A stretch of 64,000 nucleotides of DNA from Apostichopus japonicus. Lineage: Eukaryota; Echinodermata; Holothuroidea; Aspidochirotida; Stichopodidae. How positions within the stretch are numbered: the first letter of the stretch is position 1; every line of letters begins with the position of its first letter. The position numbers were made by a program, and so were the translations under genes. The notes below the pieces were generated by a model that did not search any database, was not told the DNA's origin, and saw only the letters and a list, made by a program, of their open reading frames with translations. Shown one piece after another: positions 13,262 to 27,400 of this stretch. Location: the NCBI RefSeq assembly GCF_037975245.1, contig NC_092563.1:21341699-21405698 (forward strand), given 5' to 3'.

Positions 13262-15350
13262 GGTCAATATGTCCACAGAGAAAGTGGAAACTTTGAAAAC
13301 ATGATATCCCGAAAATGGAAACTTGGTTGCATTGATCTCACATCTATTATAATGGTATGGCTGAGGTCAAATGTCACTTTAATACACCATATGTTAAAGC
13401 AAGCTCAAATATTGTAACCTTTTATGTCAAGACTAGAAACGTGGAATACTATGTTTATGTAGATGTCTGATATAAAGTAGATGTACTTAGTGAAATTGAA
13501 AGGTCTTTTGAGGTCATGTCAGGTCAAACATGCCACACCTTGTTAACACACATACGTATCTTCGGAAGTCAATGAGTTAAGGTATTCTGATCCCCATATA
13601 ATCCAGCTCACTATATATCATCAAAGCATGTACTATACATGTAGCTTTGTATGTTATATTACACATGACCAGACATGTCTTCTGATAGATCATTAACATT
13701 GAATGAAGAAGTCAGCTTTAGTTGTGCAGATTGCTTCTTACAAAGCCCCCATTTTTGATTATACACATCTGATAATACTAACATTCTGTATGGTTTTTGA
13801 TAAAGTATATATACCATTTAACTGGTAACCATACATCCTTGGATACATATATTCAAATGAGAAAGATGTAGATGCCATTTAAGGTCATCAGTATTGCCCC
13901 AAATAGTGTAGCCTTCTTAAAGTTGCTAGAAGTTACCAAAAATTCTTTCCTGGAGGCTCTATTTTTCCGACGTTTCCCAGACAATAAAGCCGCCTTGGTT
14001 CAATTAGACAGTCCGTAAATGTGTCAGCCATGAACCAAGGAGGCTGCAAGTTTAATATCCTCAGTATTGTTACCAGGATCTTAAAAGGTCTTCAAAATGT
14101 TTGCCTCCGTTTGGAAAAACTTACGTCCCTACATTCCTCTATGAAAACATGCACTTCCAAATACCACTACAGGAATGCACAACCCTTAGTTATAATGCCC
14201 CCGGAAAAAACATTGGCTTTTGCAAAATGGAAGCCTGTAGTGATAGGTCTTTAATGTGCACGAAAAAAAAACGAAAAAAGCTGTAAATAGTTTACAACAA
14301 TAAACTTACTGTCAAATTCTGAAGCGGGAAAGATTGCCGTAGATTAGTTACCATATATGCTAGCCTAGGCATCATGCAGTGCACATTGCTGTAAGGCTGT
14401 AATGCTATAATGGCTATACTTTTGACGAAGTATATAGTTTACACTCACAAACTATTTGACAGAAGCATGTGGGGAATGGGACCGCAAAAATTTAGTTTGC
14501 GATGAAGAAATTACTGTGGTGTGAATGCACCATTTGAAAATGCGCCCTTTAATACCACTGCCCTAACAGTTTACCTGCCTCGGGCATTTGAATAGGCTCG
14601 CAGTAGATCGTGGGAATTTGAGCTGAGGAAATGACTTTTCCATGCTCGTTCCTTTTGCTAGGCTTGGCGAATTGATTGCATAACACACAGGCTAATGTTC
14701 CAGACCAATAACCTTGAAAGGTGCAGAAGTGGTCAGTGGCGAAAAATGAATGGCAGTCTTACTAAGGGACGGATTTTCAAATTTGGAAAGGCATCGTTTT
14801 CTATTTGCAGCATGAAAATCTCTGTAATGGGAGTATTGTTATAATTCTCTCTACTCTGCGGTTGATTGTACATTGCTGATTAAGTTGTTTGCAAAAAAAG
14901 TCAATCATCTGTACAAAGGATTGGGGAAATTTGGTTCTTTGAATAGTTGTGTGATTTTTAAAAGAAAGAAAGAAATAAGAAAAGAAAGATATTTATTCCA
15001 AAAATTGTTTGTTATAATTTGCATAGGCCTAGTTGTGAGTGTGTACTTGGGGTTTCTTGCTCTCCCCCACCCCCAAAAAAGCTTGCATCCGCAGGTTTTT
15101 CATCACTGGCTAAAAAAGCGTCCCAGACGCAACATCCTCAGTTTGTAACGATGCTGTGTCTGTTGAAATCTGAGCATCAGTGACCATTTTTTGACTTGCT
15201 AGCACATTTGGGGACAATACTGATTCTTACAAATTTTGTAATATTACACCACAATCGACCTGAAACCATTTTTTTACCCCCCCCCCTCCCCCTTCTTCAT
15301 CTATGTAATCCTGACCTCTTAAAATGTTTGTCTGTGTTTACTTTATACAG
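13262..15350. other. Noncoding stretch, missing 5' exons expected
   Basis: I find no convincing exon here. The first DM13 domain begins before 15351, so a short phase 1-to-2 exon and an earlier exon with the signal peptide should lie here or in the gap; none could be recognised. The stretch contains a 14-base inverted repeat (13989-14044), an A/GAAA-rich tract near 14958-14990 and a poly-C tract near 15281-15297. The longest open frames (14021-14254, 14873-15148) lack any domain signal. Confidence 0.6.
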
Positions 15351-15447
15351 AACAGAAAGCTTAGGCATGTACTTTCAACATGATGTGCTGTTGGTTCTTC
15401 CATCCGGACAGGAGATTGCAAACTTTTCTTGGATAGCCATCTGGGAT
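15351..15447 (+). CDS. DM13 domain 1, second part (exon)
   Basis: The acceptor CTTTATACAG ends at 15350 and the exon starts in phase 2. It reads TESLGMYFQHDVLLVLPSGQ, then EIANFSWIAIWD, ending at the donor GTTATG at 15448 in phase 0. Joined to the next exon it gives WIAIWDVHYGYVNFS, matching the end of DM13 domains (leucine-proline-x-glycine, then V/I-W-x and N-F). The phase 2 start equals that of the matching exon in the second DM13 (18479). The donor is not strong. The cysteine usual after VW is replaced by Asp. Confidence 0.7.
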
Positions 15448-18400
15448 GTTATGCATGAGGCATGTAATACATTTAGTTATTTCTGAATAAAAACATAAAA
15501 AACTTTGGCATTATTATTACCATAAATGTAAAATATGATGTCATTAAAATCCATTGGAAACTTCAAATGTTGGTATTGATCAATTACCAGTTTGTTTAAC
15601 TGTGAAAGGGGGCCAACATCAACATAATTTGCACACAGAGCCAGTGTTTTTTATCCAGCTACCGTAGACTTGTTGTTAAACTTTTAACATATAAATCGTG
15701 GTTTGGCAGTGCCCCCTTAGTATAACGACTAGCATACCAAGTTGTCTGCCTATTTTGTGTTTATTTATTTACACCAACTCAACTACTATGCGCATTATTA
15801 TACAGTTCTTGAATCAATGTATGATTGCCTGAATTCACTCACGCTATTTGATTCAAACCCAGTGCCCATCTGAAAAGTTTAACAAAGCATTAAATATGAA
15901 AAGGTAGCATACAGCACCTAGTAATGGCCTCAAAGGGAATCTTTCACAAAATATGAAAGAACTGAAGATGAATAGTGACTTTGAGGGTTAGTTTGGTTCA
16001 ATGCCTGTGTGTACACAACAAGAGTACTAGATTATGGCATCATAAAAAGGATGATCACTAGCCCGTGAAACCTTACATTACTTGAATTCCAAGTCCAATC
16101 CTGAAGTTGGCATTTGTCCAAAGGCATCTATAAATCTGTTTGTCCAACATAAATTGTAAATATAAACTGTTACGTATCTTTTCAATTTTCTGTATGTTTG
16201 TAATGTAAAAGATGTGAGTTCTTCTTGTACTGCGGTCTGTCATGGATATTGTTCAACCTGTAGTTTGATTTAGTTATGATCATTGGGTTGTGTGGCCATT
16301 GTAGGTGGGATTTTTTTTTTTTTGGGGGGGGGGGGTTCAGGTTGAAGGTAATGTTGCATGAATGTTGACCAACTTGTTCAAATTTTTAGTAGTGCATCAT
16401 CATATTGGGTGTTTTGCAATGTAAGGTAAAATGTTAATAGTTCTGGCTGTTGTTGAACATATATACAAACTGATTTTAAAACCCATCTTAACCTGTATGA
16501 ATGAATTTTTGCCAAATTTATTCACGATGATTGCTTTGTATGGTTCATGTAGAGTGTTCAGGAAATTGACAAAAGAAATTGGCTTTTTGTTGTGACATGG
16601 GGACATTGAGGCTGGTATTTATCATCAACAGAGGTTGATAGTATTGTCTTAACTCTTAAAGACCAAGTTTGCTTATAAGCACCAGTTCAGTATGCAATAA
16701 CCCATTGTGTAACATAGGCCCATAGCCAGGCCAGGGTAAAGGGGTGGTGATGGGGAGGGGGTGGGGAGGGCTGCACCTCTTGCAGACTTTGATGTTTACA
16801 GGACACAAATATTTTTCCCTGCAAAATCTGCTGCAGCAATGCAGAAATCAATATCAAACAAAAGAGATTTATCAGTGCAGACCAGCAATGTCTATTGTAA
16901 GAAAGATTAGTGTCTTTTGTAAACTGCAAAGTGCAAAAGATTACATTCTATACATCCTGGCTGTAGCCTTCTCTGCGTTATTCTTAGAGCCAAAGCCATC
17001 CAAGACAATCTTATACTGTATCCGGTTGGGCTTCTCATATATATATATTTATGCCTCGCACATTTGAGGTAATGAAGATTGTGGTGTTTGATCGTCAAAG
17101 CATGCGAATGCGAACTGAATGTACTTGAATAGCTATCAATAAACTGTTGATCAGGATGCATGTTTCTTGCAGGTGCATTATGGGTATGTTAATTTCTCCT
17201 GCCAGTTCAAGCCTCCAGATAGACGAGAGCTTGGAGACTTTTCCTTCACAAAGCTTGGTTACAAGTTTCATGTGGATAATGTAGTCATCGAAAACATCAA
17301 ACAAGTCACCTTCATCGGTGTTGTCTATGATCATTGGAAGTCAGGTTTGTACACCTAAATAAAGATGTATGCAACAAAATGTGTATGTAAAAAAAAAAAA
17401 ACTCCACATTAAGACACCTATTCAATCACTACGATTACCCTGCAAGTATTGTATACTTAGAATGTTTATGCTTCATGATTGCATGGTTTTTTATCTAGGT
17501 GTGGCTAATTCATCTTTTCAAAAGGATATATTAATTTGATCTCTCTCTTGTGTAACCACAACGAGCGACGGTGGGCCTGACTTGAGGTACAGTGTTTGAA
17601 TACTGCTCACATCATACGTCTTATTCTGATTTTGAAATTTACAACCTAACTAGAACTTGCCCCATTTTGGAGAAAAAAATGTACTTTTTCATAAATTAGA
17701 AGGGAAAAATACCCCCATCCCCCCCCCCAAAAAAAAAGGAAAAGATACTATTTTGTTTTATTTTTTTTAGATTCAAAAGTGACCTTTCATGGAGAACTTA
17801 TGAAATCTTTAATTAGAAAATGCCCTTTTGTTGCAAAATAAATAATTTAAAAAATTGTAATTACATAGAATTATTATGGTTAAAGACAATCTCTGAATTT
17901 GTACTATTACAGAATGCACAGAGGGTTCAGTTGTCAGGCGTCATTTAGAGGTGATGTTGTGGTTTGCTTCCTTAATTCAAAGTCACATGTCCCACTGTGT
18001 TTGAAGTTTCTGTCCCCTCAAAATGAACCCTTTCTTCTGGCACGTCTGGTTAAGTAGGGAATGTTTTGATCATGTTAAAACAGAATGATTGTAGCATTTT
18101 TTTTTTTTTTGCATTATTCTTACAGGATTCTCAATTTATGCAGGTAATGGAAGTCCAGAGTCAACTGAATGGAAGATAGAGCTGTTGAATAAAGATGAGT
18201 AAGTAAGAGAATTCAAATTAATTTCACATTTAGGCTGCATATAACCGTCACAAAGGAGCGCCTTTCCTTTGGATATTTTTCTAGCAGGGATGTGGATCAC
18301 TGGGTGAAGTCGTTCCTTTGTGGTCTCAAGGAGGGCAGGAGAATATTGGTGAGATAAAATTTGAGTTCAAATGGTTGTTTTCATTATTAACTTACCCCAA

Positions 18401-21400
18401 GACTCTACAGACCTAATTGTTTATTTTTAAATGTTTTCCTCTGTTGTAATTGACATATTAACTCATCTTTCTTTTCAGAGATTCAAAACTTTCATTCAAG
18501 CCAGGTGTTAACCTTACCATGACATTACCTGATGATTTAACAGTCTTTGAAATTGATTTCATTGGTGTCTGGGTTCAGCCAGAAGTTGGTAAAAACGTTA
18601 ACGTCATTACCATTACAGATCAAGATAGGGAGAACTTACCTCCCTACTTTCCAAATGCTACAGAGGTAACTTTTAATATGCTTGTGAACTTAAATGTAAC
18701 ACCGTCATTCCTACCAACGTATCAGATGCAACAGAGGTAACTTTTAAAGTGCTTATGAATTCAAATGTAACACTGTCATTCCTATCAATATATCAGATGC
18801 CACATAGGTAACTTTAGAAGTGCTTATGAACTTAAGTGTAACACAGTCATTCCTACCAATGTATCAGATGTCACAGAGGTAACTTTTAAAGTGCTTATGA
18901 ACTCAAATTTTTTACCTTCGTTGCTACCAATGTATCAGTTGCCACAGAGGTAACTTTAGAACTGCTTATGAACTTAAGTGTAACACCGTCATTCCTACCC
19001 ACGTATCAGATGCCACAGAGGTAACTTCAGATTAACCTTAGATTACCTTTATATGGAACTTTATGTCCTGCTTAATACCGAAATCTAAATGGGTTATGAT
19101 TAACTGCTTCTTTCTTACCTTGAAATGTTGCACCATTCTGTCAAGAGTAAGGTCACGGGTAAGGTGAAACGATTCAACTGGAAAATATCAAGACTTTAGT
19201 GGTGCGTGTCCTTAATATGAGTAGCTTTATTAAAATCCCCGTAACCAGGGGCAAAAACCCTGAAACAAACGTAAAATGTATGCATTGTATAAACAAATAT
19301 TTCACACAGACATGAATTACTTCGGCAATAGAAAACATATCAAACATGCATTGATCTCGCTGTATGATCCCATATATTTTACACCTTTTTATCACTCATC
19401 ACCTATTTACAATAAACCCTCCCAGTACAGACATTCGATACAATCAAACCTCTCATAAATATATCTTTATCAGTCTTTTCAATCTTTCAACATATTGCGG
19501 CCTCACTTTACTCAAATAAGGAAAAAGAATACGACTAACTATTTGCGTTCCTCTACTGCAAAGTAAAGCCAACGATCCTACTAGTGAAATACTGCGGGCT
19601 AACGTCGCATCGCGTCCAACTGCAACGATTAACTAATGTGGTGCACCCAACACAACGTGCACCAAGTAGTACAAAATACGAATATCACGCCCTGACCTGC
19701 TCACCCGGCCTATTCATACTGATCCTTTACCTGCATTTTATGCAAGTAATATAAACAAAAACTTACACAAATTCAATTGATGCCCGTGAAGCAATCAGTG
19801 AATTAAACAAAGCAAACTAGAATATTGAATGTTGCTAATGCGAACTTCGTGAGCAAAACTGAAAATAAAAGAATATTTATGCGTAAATTTATACAGCTGC
19901 ACGATAGTTGTTAGACTTGTGTCAAGCATACTCGTGACAATACATATCAGAGTTCTAAATGGTAACTTTAAGTTAAGCTGATTTTTTACCTTGAAATTTA
20001 CACCATTTCCTATCAAAATAGGGCTTAAATTTGAATGTTACACCTTCACAGTTCCGTTCATATTAAGAAGAACTTTCTTCCCAATGTATGCCAGATGTCA
20101 CAAAGGTAACTGTTTACCTGCATATTACTGTCAATTTAGACTATTTCTCCACTATACAAAACTGCTACTTACCTTGAACTTCCACCACAAAGCAAGGTAG
20201 AGAGAACTTTCTGATCTTTACATGTCACATTGTCTCATTTACCTTTCACATTGTAAAATGTGATGAAACAAATAAATATAAAAATCTTACAGTTGGAGCA
20301 AACAACAGCAAACATGCAATATGCAACATATTGTCTCACATTTTGTCACAAATGAACAGTATGGACAAGTTATCACAAAATTAATGTAAGGTTCCTAGAA
20401 ATTGTGGCAAAATATTGAAGATGTTTTGGGTACATTAAACTCTGAAAGTTTTAGACATTGCTTAAAAAGTAAATACATAAATAAAAACATAGACCATTAA
20501 CAGACAGCTGGGGGAAATCCAAAGTTTCAGTAAGTTGCTCGGTACAGTTTGCGTGTAAAGTATTTGAGGAGAAAGAGAGAGTCCACAGCAAAAGTAAAAG
20601 ATGCAACCATGCAGCTGCTGTAAAGGACATGACGTAATTTTGTCTTTTCTTAGACCAAACGTTGTGAAGTCTTGCTTGGTGACATGTACCAAGTGTCATG
20701 GCAACTTGATAAACCCAACAACCAGATCACATTGGAGTTGAGCGGGAGGGTTGCTTCGAATGAGTACATGGCTTTTGGGATCAGCGGATCAGAAACGAGG
20801 ACTCAGATGGTTGGATCAGATGTAACAGTCGTGTGGATTGATCCTAGTACCAATGAACCCGAAGCTGAGGACTATCATATGAGTGCCAATACACAGGTAA
20901 TGTCAATATGGATGGTCAGCGTAGCATGCGGTCAGTGAGGAGGGACAACAGAATTCTGCTTAGCATGTGGCTTCACATTAAATGGAGAGACGACAGAATT
21001 CTGCTTTGAATGTGGCTTCACATTAAGAGAAAGGACAACAGAATTCTTCTCAATTTAGTTTTGGTAACATATTCCATTATGTTGCTTCAGCTCAGTCAAA
21101 GATTGCCAATTCCTGCTGTAAAAAAAATCAACGTCTATTTTACACTCCAAGAAAACAAGCTATTTGGAGGTACGTCCTTAACCATTGATACAAAATGAAC
21201 TCACGTGTTAATTCTAAGTACATTTTTCATTCAATTTATTAGTTATTCATGTATATCACTTCTAGTGCTGATATACTTCTTCTTTCTAGTGCGTCGTCAA
21301 CAGCGGTTTCGGAGCATGTCCAGATACGTTTTCTTCGGAGGGCAGCAATGACGTTCACTTGGTTGGAGCAGTGATCAGGCATGGCGTTACAACGATTACA

Positions 21401-24400
21401 GTAGAGCGCCCTCTGAAATCTGGTGAGAACACTCATTTACAAATAAATGAAGTTTCACGTACCGTGCATATGTTTACTCTATGAAAAACGATGTACTGTG
21501 TTTGTAAGTGGTTTTTAATTCTGGAAATACAGGTATTATATAAAAGGCTTGAACTGTAAAAAAAACAGGTATTATGTACAGGGTTCACACTTTTGTTTGT
21601 CACTTTTTGGGGACCAGAAGGAATTGAGGTGTTAGTAGGTTAATGGAACCTCAAACTCAAGTTCAGGAGACATGAACGCTGAAAGATTACCAGTAAGGAT
21701 CGACTAGCTATTATATTTTAGAATTTGCAACAGCAACACAGCAAAAGGGGATTGACTGTATGACAGTGGTAGAGGCAGCTGTCTTTTTAAAAAATAATGA
21801 ATTGAACAATTCCATTAGAAAGTTTCGATCAAATCATATAGTTCATTGTCTAAAAATAAACACTTTCCGCCTACCAGCTCACAGGTGAAAGTGTGTACAG
21901 TATGGTAGTGTACAGTACTTAGGCTGATACATTAGATTTGAATACTATGTAATACATAGATAGCTGCACTAGAAGAGATGCTTGTTGCCAAGTTTGAATT
22001 GTCAAATTGCAAACACTGTCTTTGGTAACCACAAAATTGTTGATCTATACAGCGTTATCAGAAACTTCCAGGATTGCTACAGTGAAACAGCAAACATCAG
22101 ATCTGTATTGTGTAACCACATGTTATGAATTATTTCCATTCATTCACCAACAATACACAGTAAAGGTTAATAGATGCATGTTGTAAGGGATATTTTCTCC
22201 ACGCTTAGTAGACTTCAGATCCCTTGAAGTTTCAACGGAATCTGACCTTAACCACTGGTAAAATCACATCTTTGAAGGATAAAATCAAACCACAGCCCAG
22301 AGCCAGACAGATGATTATTATCATATTGTTTGAAAGAACACTTATGGTCTTGGCATTGGCAAGTCAATTTGCACCATCATACATCTAGTATAGATGGCTT
22401 TTGGAATTTGCATGAATCTTCACTTTTGTTTGACCCTCTACAAGTAACCAGCGTTTGCACAACTTCACATAATCATTGATATTTTCTTCATGTTTCACCA
22501 GATGATCCTCTGGATAAACCGATCCCGACAGATGAACAGGTTTACACATTTTGGTCTCTTGGTACCATAAATAATGTTGGTTTGGTCGCTCATCACCATC
22601 ACAGTGCAGCTGGTAAATACATAGCTTCAAAAAGTTAATGTTGAAACATTTAAATGTGATATTATTGTTTCAATAATAAAGTGTGGTTATATAAACCATT
22701 GTAATTTCTTTTACTATTTGCTTGTTTCGATTTTTCTAACTCGTAGTTTGATGGATTCAAAATCAGATGAAATCTTTACTTGGGTAATACAAATCATTGT
22801 AAATAATCATAGTACGGTGGATCCAAATTTGATGAATATTCAGAGTTTGCTACGTGTGTAGGTTACAGATCATCGCAGGTAAATATGTAGGGAATGGTGT
22901 GTCAGTTGATGACAAATTATTGCAGCATAGCATAGAGCCTTAATTGTATTGAGTCATGTTTACATTCTCAGGTCAGTATAACCAAAGTAAGAAGTTGTGA
23001 AAAACCGAGTCATCAGACATATTATGTGTGTATAGAGCTTGTGTAGTGTTCATCCAATGATCACTTTGGGGAGTATCTTTGAAATTTTACACTTATTACC
23101 CTTTCTTGCCGTAACCTCTTCTTAATATCTCTTTTGTTCATGGTATGTTACAATCACATGCTTATTGTCAGGTGGCCTAAGTTGCCGTATTTATAAAAAT
23201 ATTATACTAATAATATACGATAAATATATAGGAAATTCTGTTTCTCAAGTTGACTTCACTGTAAACTGCATTGTTGGTTTGCTTTTAATAGTAATATCTT
23301 AATGAAGTCGTAAATAAGACATAATTTCATTAAACATTGCTGAACTTTTTTTAATCTTCTAGGAGATTTAGAAATCAATTTTGGAACTCCAGAAAGGTCT
23401 TTCTGCACTGAGTTTTTAGCACTGGACAAGGATGAGAAGGATAATACATCGACAAAAAATCACTCTCCCATGTTGTATGATACATCCTCCTTCACAGGTA
23501 AGAAATAATAAAGAAAGACATCAGCTGGCAAAAAAATTGTAACACTGCATATGAATAGTACTAATGAAATACATGACTGGTCAGGCCTGCCCATAGAAAA
23601 ACAGTTCTCCTCAATTCACTGCAGTATTTATTATGTGTTACTTGATGGCATAAACTACCCCAAGTACTGCCAATATGATTCATCCTTGGGTGCACCTAAT
23701 TAATTGACCAGCCACCGTTTAATTGTAAATGCAAGTGCTCTAATGGCCAGCACTACTTTCCTGTGTGAAGACAAATTTGGCTTGACCACTGAAATAGTAC
23801 ACTGTGTGTCTATTCATGAATTTGTGCAAAGGAGCGTTCAGTATGGCTAGCATTACCAACCCGGGTAGATATTCAATCTGGCCTGTTTTTGGCCAAAAAC
23901 AAAGGACTCATGTAGTATTTGCCATAGGCAGGGAAGACCGTAATTAAAAGCAAATACATGCGTTTGGTGAAAATATAGGGAACTTAACCTCACAAAGTGA
24001 ATTATCGCTGAACCGATAGCTTCATGTTAGACCTGCATAGCTTCATGTTAGACCTGTATAGATAATAGATTTATGTTAAGCCGGCCAGTACAATCCCTGT
24101 CTGAGCACTGTCTGTCTTGACCATCATGATCTACTTTTTAGACAAAGTCAAGTTTGAATAAACCGTTGCAATTTATGCAAATATTATGTTGACATATTTT
24201 GTTGTAATGTTTTGTCTTTTACAGGTCGACACATAAGTAAACGGAATGTAGGCTCTCCTGACCCTTTAGGTATGATGTCACTTTATGTTTGTTGGAGAAA
24301 GAAATTAAATGAATGGCTCTACTGCAAATACATAGCAGCACAGAGAAGAGAATATAGTGCAAAGAAATTCAACCATTTCTATTGGTAAATCATGTCGTTT

Positions 24401-27400
24401 GCATGAGATTAGTTAATAAAACTCTCAAAAAATAATAATTCAAATAAACTGTGAGGCTCATTTAAAAATGTTCAGCTTTGGTCCATTCCAGTGTGTATGG
24501 TATTACTGAGGTGAATTGAAATGATGTAATTATACGACAGAGTAACCTTTTGGCTGACATTGGCTTACATACAACTAAGGAATCAGGATGGGACAAATCC
24601 ATTGTAGCTAACATACTGATATCTTTTTGAAACTTGACATACATGCGAGCTAAGAAAACATATTTTGTGTTTATGACATAAAGTAAAGAGATACAATAAT
24701 AATATACACCGAAGTGAGTTATAGGTAACCTTGGTGATCTGAAACAAGTCAAAGGAACCAGTTTCACAAGTTGCTGATATCTTATATTCTTGGGTGTGTT
24801 TGTGACTGATACAGTGAGCTGAAAACATCAAACAATTGTAGTTTGCATGAGGAAAAATGATGAGTATAACATACACCGGAGTGAGCCTTAAGTAAATCAA
24901 TGTAATACATGAACTGAAGGAATGGGTATACAATTTTTATAGCTGATGTGCCTGTTTGATAAAATCATGCATGTTGGTTGCACAAGTCTGTTCTGAATTA
25001 TACAAAAGATTGAAATTTGATGCTGTTTTCTTTTCTACAGATGTCTTTGAGTTATCAGTGTTTTGAACAAAGCAATATTCTCATCTCATTACCTCTCTGA
25101 AACAGTAACACTGAGGCCATTGCATGTGGTTTTGTAATATTCCTAAGCTCACTCCTGTCTTTCTTTTAATGTGTTGTAGTTGACCAGCATTTTTGTTCCA
25201 GTCGCACGGCAAACTTACAGTCAGGGTGTGAACTGATGATGTAGGATGTAAACCAAACAGAATAACCGGCACTTCAAATTTGAAAAATATTTGTAATTGA
25301 CAAATATATTTCCTGTCTTTTTTTTCTCACAGCTTTGATGGTTGCAGATGCCTGTTGTTTCTTTATGTGCCAGAATGGAGGCGTTGGTTTCTTCACAGCT
25401 GACCAGCAGTCACGCTGTGTCTGTCCATCTCCATTCACTGGAGACTCATGCCAACAGGGTATGTATGTGTGTATGTATGTATGTATGTATGTATGGTACA
25501 TTACTTTTCTGTAGACAATATAAATCAGTCTGGTGGTCTTGGCTTGTAAAGATTAAGTGTGCAAACATCCATTTGGTCAAACTTCTTTGGGGAATGTAAA
25601 AATCCTTTTGGTATTTGGTAGAGGTCAAAGCTGATTTGAGGTCAATTGTAGTCTAGTCAAGTCTAGAGCTCAACCAGTCTTGATAGTTTGGATTTACACC
25701 TTGAACCCCCTAATTTCTCGTGAGATTAAACAAGGTTAAATGCTGTCAATACAAGAATTCTGAAAGCAACGATTGCATGTTTGGTAAGTAGTTTCACGTA
25801 CTTGGTAATTATTGCCGCCTTCGCAAGTACAAGAATCTTTAGTTTGTTTTATTTCGAGGGAGGTCAAAGATTCTTTCAGTTCAACTTATGTCAAAGTTTG
25901 GAAAACAATGTAAGTCCAACTGTATAGCTCCGTTAATGGCACTTGAGATTAAGGAAAAGTCATTTAGTGATCTTTGGAAGATCCAGCCTATAGATATCAG
26001 CTGTTGAGATAATGCATATTTTATTTAACACTTCTATCAGTTGAAACTTTGCTATGCAACCTCCCTTCACTACAGGCAGAGACCTTTGCGACCCGAATCC
26101 CTGCCAGAACAGTGGTTCCTGTATCCTCTTGCAGACCTTTCTCTGTATTTGTGCACCCGGGTTTACGGGTACCACTTGTGATCTGAGTGAGTTTCATGTT
26201 TATTTCATATATTTATCATATGAAGTTGTAATTCAATGCAAAAGGAAAGCAGGTCATGTGACCTTAACTTGCACTGAGCTAATGATGCTGTCTAGAAGTA
26301 AAGTAGGCAAATTACTGTAGTTTCCGATTTTCTGCTTCTCGAAATCATCCCTGATATTTACAGCTCTAGCTGGAGAAACTGTTTACTTAATATAGTAGTT
26401 CAGTATTCAGATCTTGCATAACAAATATAAGATTTGCAATATTGTTTTTATCATAAAATATTAGAGATACTGAAGTTCTGTTCCCAACAACTGCTATATG
26501 TAGTTTCATTTTATGTAGCCATATTATTGATTTTAACTTGTAGCATTTTGATGTAACTTAATCACCAGACATTAATTATCCCTTCTTCAGCTTATTTCTG
26601 CATCTCAGGACATTGATCATGACCATCCAAATGTGATAATAATATTTTGCAACATCCCCAGGTTAGGAGACACAACAGACAACAGAGTTAGAAAAGTTGG
26701 TTATTCTTGCCATTCATTCTAATGCAACAGAGACACCACATTGAAACTGTATGCATGCATTTAAATTCACATCATTTGTTTCGCAATTTTTAGTCGCAGG
26801 AGGTCCATTCACAGTGGTGTGTCCAGCCGACGTACTTGTCCTGACCTTAGCAGGAACTTCGCAGACTGCAGCTGCAACATGGAGAGAACCGGATGCACCT
26901 GGTTACCAGTTTATCCAAAGTAGTCATGCACCAGGGGATGAGTTTCCAGTTGGTGAAACCTCAGTAGATTACTTATTTACAACTTCCCAGGGTTTCCAGA
27001 CCTGTACTTTCTGTGTTACTGTCCAGGAAGGTGCGTATTTTTAATTTCATTTGTAAAGGAACTCAAGTCTGTGTTTACCTGCTGCTGTACCGACCACATA
27101 AGAAGCTCTGTATGTATTTGATACTTTCTGCATATATACTTTCTGCAGGGGTCAAGAAACTAGCTTAGAGATAAGATGTATCAGGTGTAAATTGTGTTAC
27201 GTTCCTGATGAGAGGCTCTGAATGTCCATACTGTGCTGTTGCAATGGACCCAATTGACAGAAAATAATGGATGTAACCATAGACAATGGTGATAAATATG
27301 AAACATTATTTGACCATTGTTTCTCTTTCCAGAAAATGTTGGGACAATCCTTACAGTATATACATTATATACTTATTATTTAAACTGCATCACTGTGGTA

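Noticed and set aside
14808-14880. Possible signal-peptide exon beginning ATGAAAATC
   Set aside because: A stop follows after ten codons and no donor fits.
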